Source: Ignavibacteria bacterium CG2_30_36_16
Lineage (GTDB): Bacteria > Bacteroidota > Ignavibacteria > Ignavibacteriales > Ignavibacteriaceae
DNA: 39,281 nt
Direction of reading: 5' to 3'
Assembly (NCBI GenBank): GCA_001873185.1
Contig: MNYQ01000231.1
Location: 23,881-63,161 of the forward strand
Below the pieces are notes generated by a model, which worked only from the letters and a program-made list of their open reading frames with translations, was not told the origin of the DNA and made no database searches. The translations under genes and the position numbers were made by a program. Shown here in pieces: positions 26,601 to 34,025 of this stretch; position 1 is the first letter of the stretch, and every line of letters starts with the position of its first letter.

Positions 26601-27201
26601 TTGATGAATCAATCATATAAATATCGTTAATATCTCCCGATATTAAATCGGCTAATTTGTTTTTATCAACAGGGCTTTTTATTTCTTCCCAAATATTTCC
26701 GTTATAATAAATTATATTTCCCTGCTGCCCTGCCATCCAGGCAGTGCCATCGGGCAGTATAGAAAGATTTTGCCACATTACATAATCGGTTGCATCCCAC
26801 ATTATTTTTGGCAGCGGTATTTGTTTTTTTTCTTTTCCAATTTCCGTAAGTATCGGTTTAAAAAATCCATTATGCGTAAGATGATTTACTACCCACAGTT
26901 TATCATCATAAAAATTTATTTGAGGGTAATCGGAATACGGGAATGAGTGTGCCGTGTTCCATTTGCCGGAATGATATACATAAACTTTGCCTTCAACATC
27001 TCCCCGACCCCTTGAAATTGCAACACCCGAATCGGGTGACACCATCAAGATGCGATAGCCCAAATCTACGCTTGCCTGACGATACCAAACATTTTTGTAT
27101 GCGGTTATTTCTTTTTTCTCAACTTCCGGTTTTTCTGAACCGCACGAATAAAAAAGAAGCAATGAGAAAATAATTATTAATATTTTTAGAAATGAATTCA
27201 A
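23659..27201 (-). CDS. Predicted transmembrane receptor Ser/Thr kinase with YCF48, FG-GAP and ASPIC/UnbV domains
   Basis: A 1180-residue protein with an unusual architecture. Residues 1-20 form a lipoprotein-type signal ending FYSC (Cys20). About 40-340 holds YCF48-like propeller repeats (SGWAVGKDGIILRYKNGSW, GWIAGFGGTVLEYE). About 380-710 holds FG-GAP/VCBS repeats with Asp-rich calcium-type loops (DFNNDGYLDF, DVNNDGWIDLF, DIDDDGDNDLF). About 713-802 is an ASPIC/UnbV domain. Three membrane helices (~834-848, 860-879, 883-903) place the rest inside the cell. Residues 918-1180 are a complete Hanks kinase: GKGGMGKVY loop, Lys948, HRD with Asp1042, DFG at 1060-1062 and APE. The predicted role is signalling across the inner membrane from an extracytoplasmic ligand. 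The ligand and targets are unknown. An unknown gene lies 188 bases upstream. Confidence 0.9.
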   Translation of the reverse strand: MNSFLKILIIIFSLLLFYSCGSEKPEVEKKEITAYKNVWYRQASVDLGYRILMVSPDSGVAISRGRGDVEGKVYVYHSGKWNTAHSFPYSDYPQINFYDDKLWVVNHLTHNGFFKPILTEIGKEKKQIPLPKIMWDATDYVMWQNLSILPDGTAWMAGQQGNIIYYNGNIWEEIKSPVDKNKLADLISGDINDIYMIDSSSGWAVGKDGIILRYKNGSWKKHSSPTDKNLQRIVMIGEDKGWIAGFGGTVLEYEKEGWIKSSIVSPVSFYSVKAVDENHVWVCGANSSLYFFDGKKWTEDKNAEYLEESFVDLSVVKDSSGYLIWLIGSRGIYTNSQALGFSFTENTEQSLIRPVGRSGLFIQNSDEKNPNLIVFNEEAPPLHYKNNGRGVFNEIAIESGIINSPNSAGAAVSSDFNNDGYLDFIHIFDNRKYKFFLGTNDSKFIDFTGRSNLRLDSIDAYSLTSLSAIDFNNDGNVDLYFSNDGRSDMLFKNDGAGHFQNVFDQTSLPVESSKSFGTCFSDFNNDGLIDILYPYQVPNDGKLLALYLNDGNFNFSLRGDESFNASPGKSLSTTVAVAEDFNNDGWIDIFVHHQKEAPWLLLNEGGRKFKNVSKSFGFNELIFHPEPVNGTVATSDVNNDGWIDLFISSKLYLNEHGVKFKEISQHAGINFTGNPTFADIDDDGDNDLFIGGSANPQVNKGAILYRNNLTNSNFIKVSVEGVYSNRFAEGARINLYSLKNSDTLFVQTKIIGAGNAPMLNNGVSGFIFGIEEGIEHQLEVIFPTGEIKKIENIKAGEKYFVRETNSLETAVVLTYKSLIRTFLLADKTVETIRFLIFVFLTAVLIYIGRKARSGRFVNRWYFAAGLFFVYAAVVNYTILSTGVFVYLLPFVYVIVIGGAGIYAAQTIIKKHDAEIISHYKIEKLLGKGGMGKVYFASDVNTKQKVALKVLMPELLQDEENKFRFSNEGRLLSSFNHPNIVKVFELGESSEGGYIAMEYMPNGTLKDYLSKTFPLSLEETKRISLQICSGLEEIHSKGIVHRDMKTGNIMLDEKNDIRIMDFGLSKSPLVSTMTALGTVLGTLGYVAPEQVTNLMVDRRSDIFSMGVILYEICTNLLPFKGENEIALIHSIFNTKPQLPSSINNNLPAMFDNIIMKCLSKNPDERFQSASELGENIYLLQI

Positions 27202-27389
27202 AAGCGAAATTAGTTTTTTAATGCGCTAAAAGTAAAGAGAAGTAAGTTAGATTACAACACTGTTTTAAAATTTAGCGATGAAGATTGCCGAAGCCTTAAC
27301 CTCAATAATCATTTTGCCTTTCCGCTTTTTGCAACTGCGAATTTCTTAAAACGCTCGCCAAACTTTTTGTGTGAAATGGTTGAGAGATG

Positions 27390-28325
27390 TTACCGGTTTG
27401 CTTTTACATATTCTATCAGGGAAGTAAAATACTCTTTTTCAGAATTCCCAAACTCAAATTCAACAATATCAAAGGCGATATTCAGCCAGCGTATGTTTAA
27501 ATTTTTTACGGCATAATTGAGATTTTCTTTATTTCCCTCTACTTCCAGAATTGTATTACGGGCAAAAACTATTGCCGCCAAAACGTTTACGCTATTAACG
27601 AGTGAACTGTTGTTACATATTTTTATTAGTTCATCAAGATTTTCTTTATGAATTTCACACAACGCAATTGCTTTTAAACCCGCTGATTTTAAAGAATCGA
27701 ACTGACGTAATGATTTTAATTTATCATCCGAAGCTATTTTTATAAGCGCGGCAATCTGTTTGTCCGCCTCATACTTGTTATTAACTCCTTTTTGATAATT
27801 CTCTTCAATAGCATGAACTACCGCTGCCGTCAATCCGCTTTTTGCTCTTTCTATTGTATGCGAATCGTTTTTAATATCTTTTAGTATTTGAATTACTTTT
27901 TCATAACTTCCGGTTCTTATATATTCATCTAATCCACTTGCTCCGCTGCCGGCTGAGGATGATGCTTTTTCTTTTAATTCGTCCCACGACATACTTTTAG
28001 TTAATCTGAATCCCATTGATGCAGGTACTTGTGCATCTTCAATAATTTTCAATGTTTGATCATCGGGCTGAAGTAGTTTTAAGTCATTAATAATAAGTTT
28101 TCCCACAATTGAGCGGTGATGTTCATCGTCTACATTAAAACTTATTACCATTTCGTCACCAAGCTTCCCATAGCGAAAATTTGTAACGCTCAAATCTTTT
28201 AATTCACCTTCACGCAAAGCTAAAATTGATTTCAACTTATGGAGCTTTTTATTATCGAGTTTTACAACAATTTTTTTTGACATAAAATCTTTATTGATAT
28301 TCAAACATTCAATTGCACCCGCCAT
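27390..28325 (-). CDS. Uncharacterised protein with C-terminal helical repeats
   Basis: A 311-residue cytoplasmic protein without signal or membrane segments. Residues ~15-110 alternate short beta strands and charged turns (SKKIVVKLDNKKLHKLKSIL, DEMVISFNVDDEHHRSIVG). A Ser/Gly-rich linker (SSSAGSGASG) follows near residue 130, then ~175 residues of amphipathic helices that look like HEAT/ARM-type repeats. I recognise no family. The start is uncertain: ATG at 28325 (AAGG close upstream) or ATG 14 codons later (MSKK). It is transcribed in the same direction as the receptor kinase with a 188-base gap and is divergent from the DUF5916 gene, so it could be a partner of the kinase, though this is weak inference. 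Confidence 0.6.
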   Translation of the reverse strand: MAGAIECLNINKDFMSKKIVVKLDNKKLHKLKSILALREGELKDLSVTNFRYGKLGDEMVISFNVDDEHHRSIVGKLIINDLKLLQPDDQTLKIIEDAQVPASMGFRLTKSMSWDELKEKASSSAGSGASGLDEYIRTGSYEKVIQILKDIKNDSHTIERAKSGLTAAVVHAIEENYQKGVNNKYEADKQIAALIKIASDDKLKSLRQFDSLKSAGLKAIALCEIHKENLDELIKICNNSSLVNSVNVLAAIVFARNTILEVEGNKENLNYAVKNLNIRWLNIAFDIVEFEFGNSEKEYFTSLIEYVKANR

Positions 28326-28543
28326 CGCCTTTTTAAAAAATATTTTTTATAACTATTTTCTATTTAATTAGTTTATTTGTAATAAACTACTCCTCACCTT
28401 TTATTATCGGATTGAAGGTTAAAAAGATTTAGTTTTTTGACGATTTTTTTAATTCTGGATTCGAAAAACGGCAGGATAAATCAGATATTACTATCTTTCA
28501 TGAGCAAAATTTATTTATTCATTTTATAAGTCTCGGGAAAGTT

Positions 28544-30682
28544 GTGTCAACTTTAGCTCGCAATCTAAATCATCTAATTATTTGTCTATTTATTTTTTCT
28601 TCTTCCAATATTTTTGCCCAGTCAAAAACAGCTTACACTATACGGACAACAGTTCCTCCGGAAATTGACGGCTATGTTACAGACAGCGTTTGGCAAAGCG
28701 CCGTTCCGGTTACTGATTTTTACCAGCACGACCCATTGCCCGGAGATAAACCCTCATTTAAAACAGAAGTAAGATTGCTTTATAATGATGCTTATCTCTA
28801 TGTTTCTTTTTTCTGTTATGATGATGAACCTTCTAAAATTATTGCGCGGGAACTTAAACTTGACGGCAAATGGAGCGGCGACGATAATGTGGCAATTCTT
28901 TTCGATACTTTTAACGATGATAGAAATGCATACTGGTTTGGCACAAACCCGCTTGGAATGAGGGACGATATTTTGTTAACCGGCGATCATGGTTTTAATG
29001 AAAGCTGGCATGGAATATGGGAAGTTCGTTCCGCCATTACCGATAGCGGGTGGAGCACCGAAATGGTTTTTCCCTTTTCTTCCTTTAAATTTTATGATAT
29101 CGAAAAGCAGGTTTGGGGAGTAAATTTTTATAGAAAAATCCAGCGGCTAAATGAAGAAGTTCAATGGGAAGGATACGCCGGGAATCAAAATTTTTTTAAT
29201 CCTGCTTATGCCGGTTCACTTGTTGGGATAGAAGGAATAAAACGCGGTACGCCAATTTATTTGAAACCTTTCGTTACAGCTGGCGCTCAGCTGAATGCGG
29301 AGAAAAAGGATTATGTGCACAAACCGGGGCTTGACATTAAGTACGGCATCACGGAAACTTTATCCCTCGACTTAACTTTTAACACTGACTTTGCTCAAGT
29401 AGAATCAGATAGAGCGCAAATTAATTTAACCCGCTTTCCTCTTTTTTTCCCCGAGAAAAGAGATTTTTTTCTTGAGGGTTCAAGTGTTTTTTCATTTTCA
29501 ATTGGAGGCAATAACAACCTTTTTTATAGCAGGCGGATAGGATTGAGCAGAGGTATGGAAATTCCAATTTTGGGAGGGGCAAAATTAGTTGGCAAAGTTA
29601 GCGGAGCCGAGATCGGACTAATTGATATGCAGACAGCCCGAAAGGGTGATGAGCCAACTACAAACTACGGTGTAGCGCGAGTAAAATTCGATCTGCTTGA
29701 AAAATCGTATGCGGGATTTTTTATATCGAACAAATATTCTAAAGATGGATTTAATCGGGTATATGCAGGCGACGCCGGGTTTTCGTTTAGTAATTTTCTT
29801 GGGGATAAAAATTTAATTATCGGCGCAGGCATTGCAAAAAGTGATGAGGAAAATGGTTCGGAGAACTCGTGGGCAGGCAAATTTAATATCGATTATCCGA
29901 ATGACGAAATAGCGCAAAATTTTTCCTACCGTTTTATTCAGGAAAAATTTAATCCGGCAGTTGGTTTTATTTCACGCGGTGGAATTCAAAACTACAGTTA
30001 TAATTTCAATATTTCCCCCCGCGTTGATTTTGCTGGTTTAAAACGGTTACGGTTTTCACCAATCGAATCAAGTTTTAATTTAGATAAGAACAACAATCTT
30101 ATTGAAGCCGACTTAACATTTCAACCTTTTGGATTTACTACGACAGCGGGGGATGAATTTAACTTTCAAGTAGAGAGAATTTTTGATCATGTAACAGACG
30201 TTTTTGAAATTTTTGAAGGAGCGATTATCCCGTCCGACAAATATTGGTTCACAGGCTATTCCGTTGATCTTGAATCTTCCAAAAGCAGAGATTTTGTTGG
30301 AAGTGTAGACGGCTCGATCGGTGATTTTTATTCGGGAACGATAAAATCATTTTCGGCAGATTTAACCTGGTATGCAAATAAGCATTTATCTTTTTACGCC
30401 GATTTTGAACATAACAAAATCACCTTAGCAGGTGCAAGTTTCCAAACTAATGAAATAGCCTCCCGCATTCAATATGATTTTTCAACAATGGTCAACAGTT
30501 CTCTCTTTGCTCAATGGAACAATGAGCTAAATCAGGTTTTACTTAATTATCGTTTTAACTGGCAGCCGAAAGTAGGAAGTAATTTTTATTTTGTAGTCAA
30601 TCAACTTCTTTCGACACAAACCAAACTTCAAAGTAAAGAATTTGCAGTGCTTGCAAAGTTTGTCTGGCTGTTTGTTATTTAG
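28544..30682 (+). CDS. DUF5916 outer-membrane protein with CBM9-like N-terminal domain
   Basis: A 712-residue exported protein. A signal peptide (about residues 1-25, ending NIFAQ) is followed by a CBM9-like domain at ~30-220 (TVPPEIDGYVTDSVWQSA, EVRLLYNDAYLYVSFFCYDDEP, DDNVAILFDTFNDDRNAYWFGTNP). The remainder is the DUF5916 barrel with LDIKYGITETLSLDLTFN, DFAQVESDR and FPEKRDFFLEG, ending in many beta-hairpins typical of an outer-membrane barrel. The exact function of the family is not established; sugar binding at the surface is suggested by the CBM9 relation. The start is a GTG with only a weak ribosome binding site, but it gives a good signal peptide. It is probably monocistronic. Confidence 0.88.
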   Translation: MSTLARNLNHLIICLFIFSSSNIFAQSKTAYTIRTTVPPEIDGYVTDSVWQSAVPVTDFYQHDPLPGDKPSFKTEVRLLYNDAYLYVSFFCYDDEPSKIIARELKLDGKWSGDDNVAILFDTFNDDRNAYWFGTNPLGMRDDILLTGDHGFNESWHGIWEVRSAITDSGWSTEMVFPFSSFKFYDIEKQVWGVNFYRKIQRLNEEVQWEGYAGNQNFFNPAYAGSLVGIEGIKRGTPIYLKPFVTAGAQLNAEKKDYVHKPGLDIKYGITETLSLDLTFNTDFAQVESDRAQINLTRFPLFFPEKRDFFLEGSSVFSFSIGGNNNLFYSRRIGLSRGMEIPILGGAKLVGKVSGAEIGLIDMQTARKGDEPTTNYGVARVKFDLLEKSYAGFFISNKYSKDGFNRVYAGDAGFSFSNFLGDKNLIIGAGIAKSDEENGSENSWAGKFNIDYPNDEIAQNFSYRFIQEKFNPAVGFISRGGIQNYSYNFNISPRVDFAGLKRLRFSPIESSFNLDKNNNLIEADLTFQPFGFTTTAGDEFNFQVERIFDHVTDVFEIFEGAIIPSDKYWFTGYSVDLESSKSRDFVGSVDGSIGDFYSGTIKSFSADLTWYANKHLSFYADFEHNKITLAGASFQTNEIASRIQYDFSTMVNSSLFAQWNNELNQVLLNYRFNWQPKVGSNFYFVVNQLLSTQTKLQSKEFAVLAKFVWLFVI

Positions 30683-30781
30683 AGTGTAAGAATAAAAGCA
30701 AGAATTACATTAACTTTTGAATGTTAATTTTTTTACGATTGTTCTTCTGCTCTTTCAATTTAAGTTGTTAGGTTAACAGGT

Positions 30782-31016
30782 GGGCATCTCTAAAAACATA
30801 GCGCGGCAAGCCGCAAGTTTGAATTATAAATTATGAATGACGAATGAAACGCAATCCCGGTGTAGAATTTTAAGATTGCTTCACTCGAGGACTCGTTCGC
30901 AATGACAGTCATTTGGTCATTGCGAGGAAAGAAGCAATCTCACTATTAGAACTGAGATTGCTTCGCTCGAAGACTCGTTCGCAATGACAATTGATTTTGA
31001 GATTTTAAAGATACCC
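30782..31016. repeat. GGGCAT-family MITE-like element, copy 3 (long form)
   Basis: A 235-bp element with left end GGGCATCTCTAAAAA and right end TTTTAAAGATACCC. Its two ends are reverse complements of the ends of copy 2, so it is the same family in reverse orientation. It holds the CATAGCGCGGCAAGCCGCAA core and two successive CATTGCGAG/GCAATC units (about 30860-30907 and 30927-30989). No clear target duplication is present. It occupies most of the 364-base gap 30683-31046, which otherwise shows nothing. Confidence 0.75.
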
Positions 31017-31046
31017 GGATAACTATTTTACGGAAAAATATTTATT

Positions 31047-31709
31047 ATGAAAAAAACTGCATTATTACTTGGAGCCACCGGACTAATCGGAAGCAACTGC
31101 CTAAATTATTTATTGGCGGATGATTCCTACAAACTTGTAAAAGTAATTACCCGGCGGAGTTTGAAAAGAACTCATCCCAAATTGAAGGAGTACATTATTG
31201 ATTTTAATCAGCTTGAAAAACCTAATGTTGTTTTTTCCTGCGAGGATGTTTTTTGCTGTCTTGGTACAACAATAAAAAAAGCAGGCAGCGAGGAAAATTT
31301 TAGATTGGTTGATTTTGAGTATCCGCTTCAAACCGCAAGCTTATCTTTAGCTGCCGGTGCAAAACAGTATCTCCTTGTTTCATCAATAGGATCGGATAAA
31401 AATTCAAGAAATTTTTATCTTCGTGTAAAAGGTGAAGTTGAAGATGCAATATCAAAATTAAATTTTAATTCCTTTCTAATATTTCGTCCGTCACTTTTGC
31501 TTGGCGCCAGAAATGAAATCAGATTCGCCGAAAAAATAGGCGGAGCAGCAGCAAAAATATTATCCCCTTTATTTTTGGGCGGATTAAAAAAATATAAACC
31601 TATCGAAGCAAAAGACGTTGCTAAAGCAATGGTTGTTTTGGCAAATCAAAATCAGACCGGAATCAAAATTATCATTTCGGACGAGATTAAAAAGAAAACG
31701 GATGAATAA
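31047..31709 (+). CDS. NAD(P)-binding Rossmann-fold protein (HTATIP2/SDR_a5-like)
   Basis: A 220-residue atypical short-chain dehydrogenase. The dinucleotide-binding motif GATGLIGSNCL lies at residues 9-19 (LLLGATGLIG). Further signatures are VFCCLGTTIKKAGSEENFRLVDFEYP and LLVSSIGSDKNSRNFYLRVKGEVE, characteristic of HTATIP2-like oxidoreductases, and the RPSLLLG segment. Catalytic Tyr and Lys of classical SDRs may be the YLRVK pair. The substrate is not known. Its stop overlaps the next gene's start (TAATG), so the two genes are translationally coupled. Confidence 0.88.
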   Translation: MKKTALLLGATGLIGSNCLNYLLADDSYKLVKVITRRSLKRTHPKLKEYIIDFNQLEKPNVVFSCEDVFCCLGTTIKKAGSEENFRLVDFEYPLQTASLSLAAGAKQYLLVSSIGSDKNSRNFYLRVKGEVEDAISKLNFNSFLIFRPSLLLGARNEIRFAEKIGGAAAKILSPLFLGGLKKYKPIEAKDVAKAMVVLANQNQTGIKIIISDEIKKKTDE

Positions 31710-32479
31710 TGTGCCTTCTTGTTTTTTCTTACAATTGTCACCCTATTTACAAATTTATACTTGCAGCTAACAGGGACGAGTTCTACAGCCGCCCAACGCA
31801 GCCTGCGCAATTCTGGGGAGAAAATAATTCGATATTTTCCGGCAGAGATGTTGAAGCAGGCGGAACATGGCTTGGTGTAAATAAAAACGGCAGAATAGCC
31901 GCACTAACAAATTATAGGGATATTCGTAATATGAAAATAGAAGCGCCTTCAAGGGGCATAATTGTGTCCGATTTTTTATCCGGAAAAACAAGCGCTGATG
32001 TATATGCAAAGAAGTTGACCGAATCGGGGAATAAGTACAACGGCTTTAATTTGATTTTTGGAGATTTAAATTCGGTCTTTTATTTCAATAGTGTTTCCGC
32101 TGAAACTAAAGAATTAAATTCCGGCATTTATAGTTTATCAAACCATCTATTAAATTCTCCCTGGCCAAAGAGCCAAAAAATTAACTCGTTATTTAATAAT
32201 GTTATTTCAAGAAAAAAATTTTCCGCTGCCGGATTATTTGAAATCTTAACCGACACAGAAATCTTTGATGATAATTTACTGCCGGATACCGGGCTGGCGA
32301 AAGAACTTGAACGAGCAGTGAGCCCTATTTTTGTTGTAACTCCAGCGTACGGCACACGTTCTTCTGCGGTTGTACTAATTGACAAAGAAAACAATCTTTT
32401 TTTTGAAGAGCATACTTACGATGAAAGCGGAAAGATTATTCAAACAACCGGCGCTACTTTTAAAATTGCTGCAGAGTAG
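31709..32479 (+). CDS. NRDE/TANGO2-family protein
   Basis: A 256-residue protein with the family's N-terminal signature MCLLVFSYNCHPIYKFILAANRDEFYSRPT, containing NRDE. Conserved GRDVEAGGTWLGVN and AALTNYRD segments follow. The mature protein may begin at Cys2, in the style of N-terminal nucleophile hydrolases, as proposed for this family from its fold. Eukaryotic TANGO2 has been linked to haem or lipid handling; the bacterial role is unsettled. The ATG overlaps the stop of the SDR-like gene, so both belong to one transcript. Confidence 0.9.
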   Translation: MCLLVFSYNCHPIYKFILAANRDEFYSRPTQPAQFWGENNSIFSGRDVEAGGTWLGVNKNGRIAALTNYRDIRNMKIEAPSRGIIVSDFLSGKTSADVYAKKLTESGNKYNGFNLIFGDLNSVFYFNSVSAETKELNSGIYSLSNHLLNSPWPKSQKINSLFNNVISRKKFSAAGLFEILTDTEIFDDNLLPDTGLAKELERAVSPIFVVTPAYGTRSSAVVLIDKENNLFFEEHTYDESGKIIQTTGATFKIAAE

Positions 32480-32529
32480 AGATTAAAATTCTTTCTCTAT
32501 CCATTCCATCTTTTCATTTAAAATAAAAA

Positions 32530-32550
32530 AGGCTGACAAAAAATCAGCCT
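32530..32550 (-). terminator. Terminator of the PorV-like gene (possibly bidirectional)
   Basis: A perfect 7-bp stem (AGGCTGA / TCAGCCT) with an A-rich loop lies 13 bases after the stop of the PorV-like gene on the minus strand, where it is followed by TTTTTTATTT. The plus-strand TANGO2 gene converges on it from the left and may use it too, with a weaker U-run. Confidence 0.75.
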
Positions 32551-32563
32551 AATTAAAAATTTA

Positions 32564-33607
32564 TTAATTGCTTGCACGCATAAATCTTGGTTCTTCAAGG
32601 GTGAGCATTAATGAAATGCGGTGCGTATCCGGTAGTCTTTCAAGTTCAGAAGCGCTGAAGCGGGCGAATGAATAATCGATATTAAGTTTAGGCAGTTTAA
32701 CGCCGGCGCCGATTGTAAATTGCTTTACGTCATTGTATCCGCCGCGAATTGCGAAAATATTTTTAAAGTTAAATTCAAGTCCGCCGTGAACATCAAAGCT
32801 AACGGGACCAACATTAAACATAGAAGCGTATCTTCTATTTTCAAACCTGACATCAAAATCCACAGCCGGGGTTAGTCGTCCGCCTAGAAAATACAAATCG
32901 TAAGCTGCGCCAAGTTTAGCTGTGGGAGCAACAAGTTCATTCCTTCCTGTATTCCATGCAACGAGAGTCGTTGTTATATCCTGCAAGTTTGCGCCGAGGT
33001 GAAAATTTTCATACGGTGAATACCATGCGCCCACGTCAAAACCAACTCCGTAGGCAGAAAATTCGGCTATATCGCGATAAATTATTTTTACAGATGCGCC
33101 ATAGTAGAAATTTTCCGAATAACGTTTTGCAAACGAAAGATATCCAACCCAATCCTGATTGCTGAATTTTGTAACTTTGCTTGGGTCCAAACGAGCCGAT
33201 GGATAATAAATATCGTAAATAACCTGTCCGGTCGTCCGGTCGATCAAGGCTTCTCTTGTATCCGGAATGTCATCAATACCGAGACGCATGATATTTAGCG
33301 CAAAGGTCATGTCAGTTCCATAAGGAATGGCTACTCCGGCGTAATTATAATTAACAAGGTTTCCGAATCGCTCATCGTGCATAAGTGAAATTTGTGGATA
33401 ATTTATATGCGCCAAACCGGCAGGATTGTAGTATCCGGCAGTTACATCGTTAGCGCCTGCAACAAAAGCGCCGCCCATACCAAGGGGTCTGCCGCCTACA
33501 CCGATAGCCATAAATTCACCGGCATATTTACCGATTACTGTTTGTGCATCCACCTGTACGATGGAGAGGAGTAAAAACAAGAAAAGGAACAAATATTTTT
33601 TCAGCAT
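32564..33607 (-). CDS. PorV/PorQ-family outer-membrane protein
   Basis: A 347-residue protein with a signal peptide (MLKKYLFLFLFLLLSIVQVDAQ). It has the family's N-terminal motif, GVGGRPLGMGGAFVAGANDVTAGYYNPAGLA (about residues 37-67), shared by PorV, PorQ and FadL-like barrels, followed by repeated beta-hairpins and a terminal stretch. PorV works in T9SS export by shuttling substrates to the attachment complex; PorQ-like proteins are less well defined, so the exact subtype is not set. The presence of two T9SS cargo proteins in the window makes a T9SS link reasonable. A GGGAG ribosome binding site supports the start. A terminator lies just downstream. Confidence 0.82.
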   Translation of the reverse strand: MLKKYLFLFLFLLLSIVQVDAQTVIGKYAGEFMAIGVGGRPLGMGGAFVAGANDVTAGYYNPAGLAHINYPQISLMHDERFGNLVNYNYAGVAIPYGTDMTFALNIMRLGIDDIPDTREALIDRTTGQVIYDIYYPSARLDPSKVTKFSNQDWVGYLSFAKRYSENFYYGASVKIIYRDIAEFSAYGVGFDVGAWYSPYENFHLGANLQDITTTLVAWNTGRNELVAPTAKLGAAYDLYFLGGRLTPAVDFDVRFENRRYASMFNVGPVSFDVHGGLEFNFKNIFAIRGGYNDVKQFTIGAGVKLPKLNIDYSFARFSASELERLPDTHRISLMLTLEEPRFMRASN

Positions 33608-33923
33608 TAATTGAGCTCCCTATAACTCTTTGATAATATTATTTACAGCAAAAAATTCATTAAAAAGAAATATAAAGTCAAGTCTAATTTTAGTGTTGGC
33701 ATTACAGGACTCTGAGAGCATTAATGATGGCACTAAGTGGAGTAATAGAAAAAGCATGAATGATTCATCGTTCAGATCAAGGGATACAATATTGCAGTAA
33801 TGACTAAACGCAGTTGTTACAAAAGAACGGAATGAAAATAATCATTGCAGAAAAAGGAGTGTGTAAAATACTTTGTGCAAATGGCAAGAAGCTAAATCAT
33901 AAAAATGGCTCAACTTGTCTGGC
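33608..33923. other. Intergenic region between adhesin-like and PorV-like genes
   Basis: 316 bases of AT-rich DNA with no supported gene. It must hold the promoter of the PorV-like gene at its left end. No inverted repeat longer than a few bases was seen, except the terminator that follows at 33924. Short start codons inside lead only to ORFs under 50 codons without support. Confidence 0.5.
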
Positions 33924-33965
33924 AAAAAAAAGCCATTCCGCCCCGCTGGAGCGGAACGAAATGGC
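33924..33965 (-). terminator. Rho-independent terminator of the large adhesin-like gene
   Basis: On the minus strand, GCCATT and AATGGC arms enclose a second stem built on CCGCTCCAGCGG, followed directly by eight U residues (AAAAAAAA at 33924-33931 on the plus strand). It lies about 60 bases after the stop of the 1499-residue protein. The inner stem resembles the REP-like repeat at 23487-23603. Confidence 0.85.
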
Positions 33966-34025
33966 AAAAGAGATTTTATAGATGCTTCAAATATTGATTC
34001 TTATTTGCATCTATTATTTTTGAGA

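Noticed and set aside
33832-33981. A 49-codon plus-strand ORF beginning MKIIIAEKG
   Set aside because: It runs straight through the terminator hairpin of the adhesin-like gene, has no family resemblance and is too short to support on composition alone.
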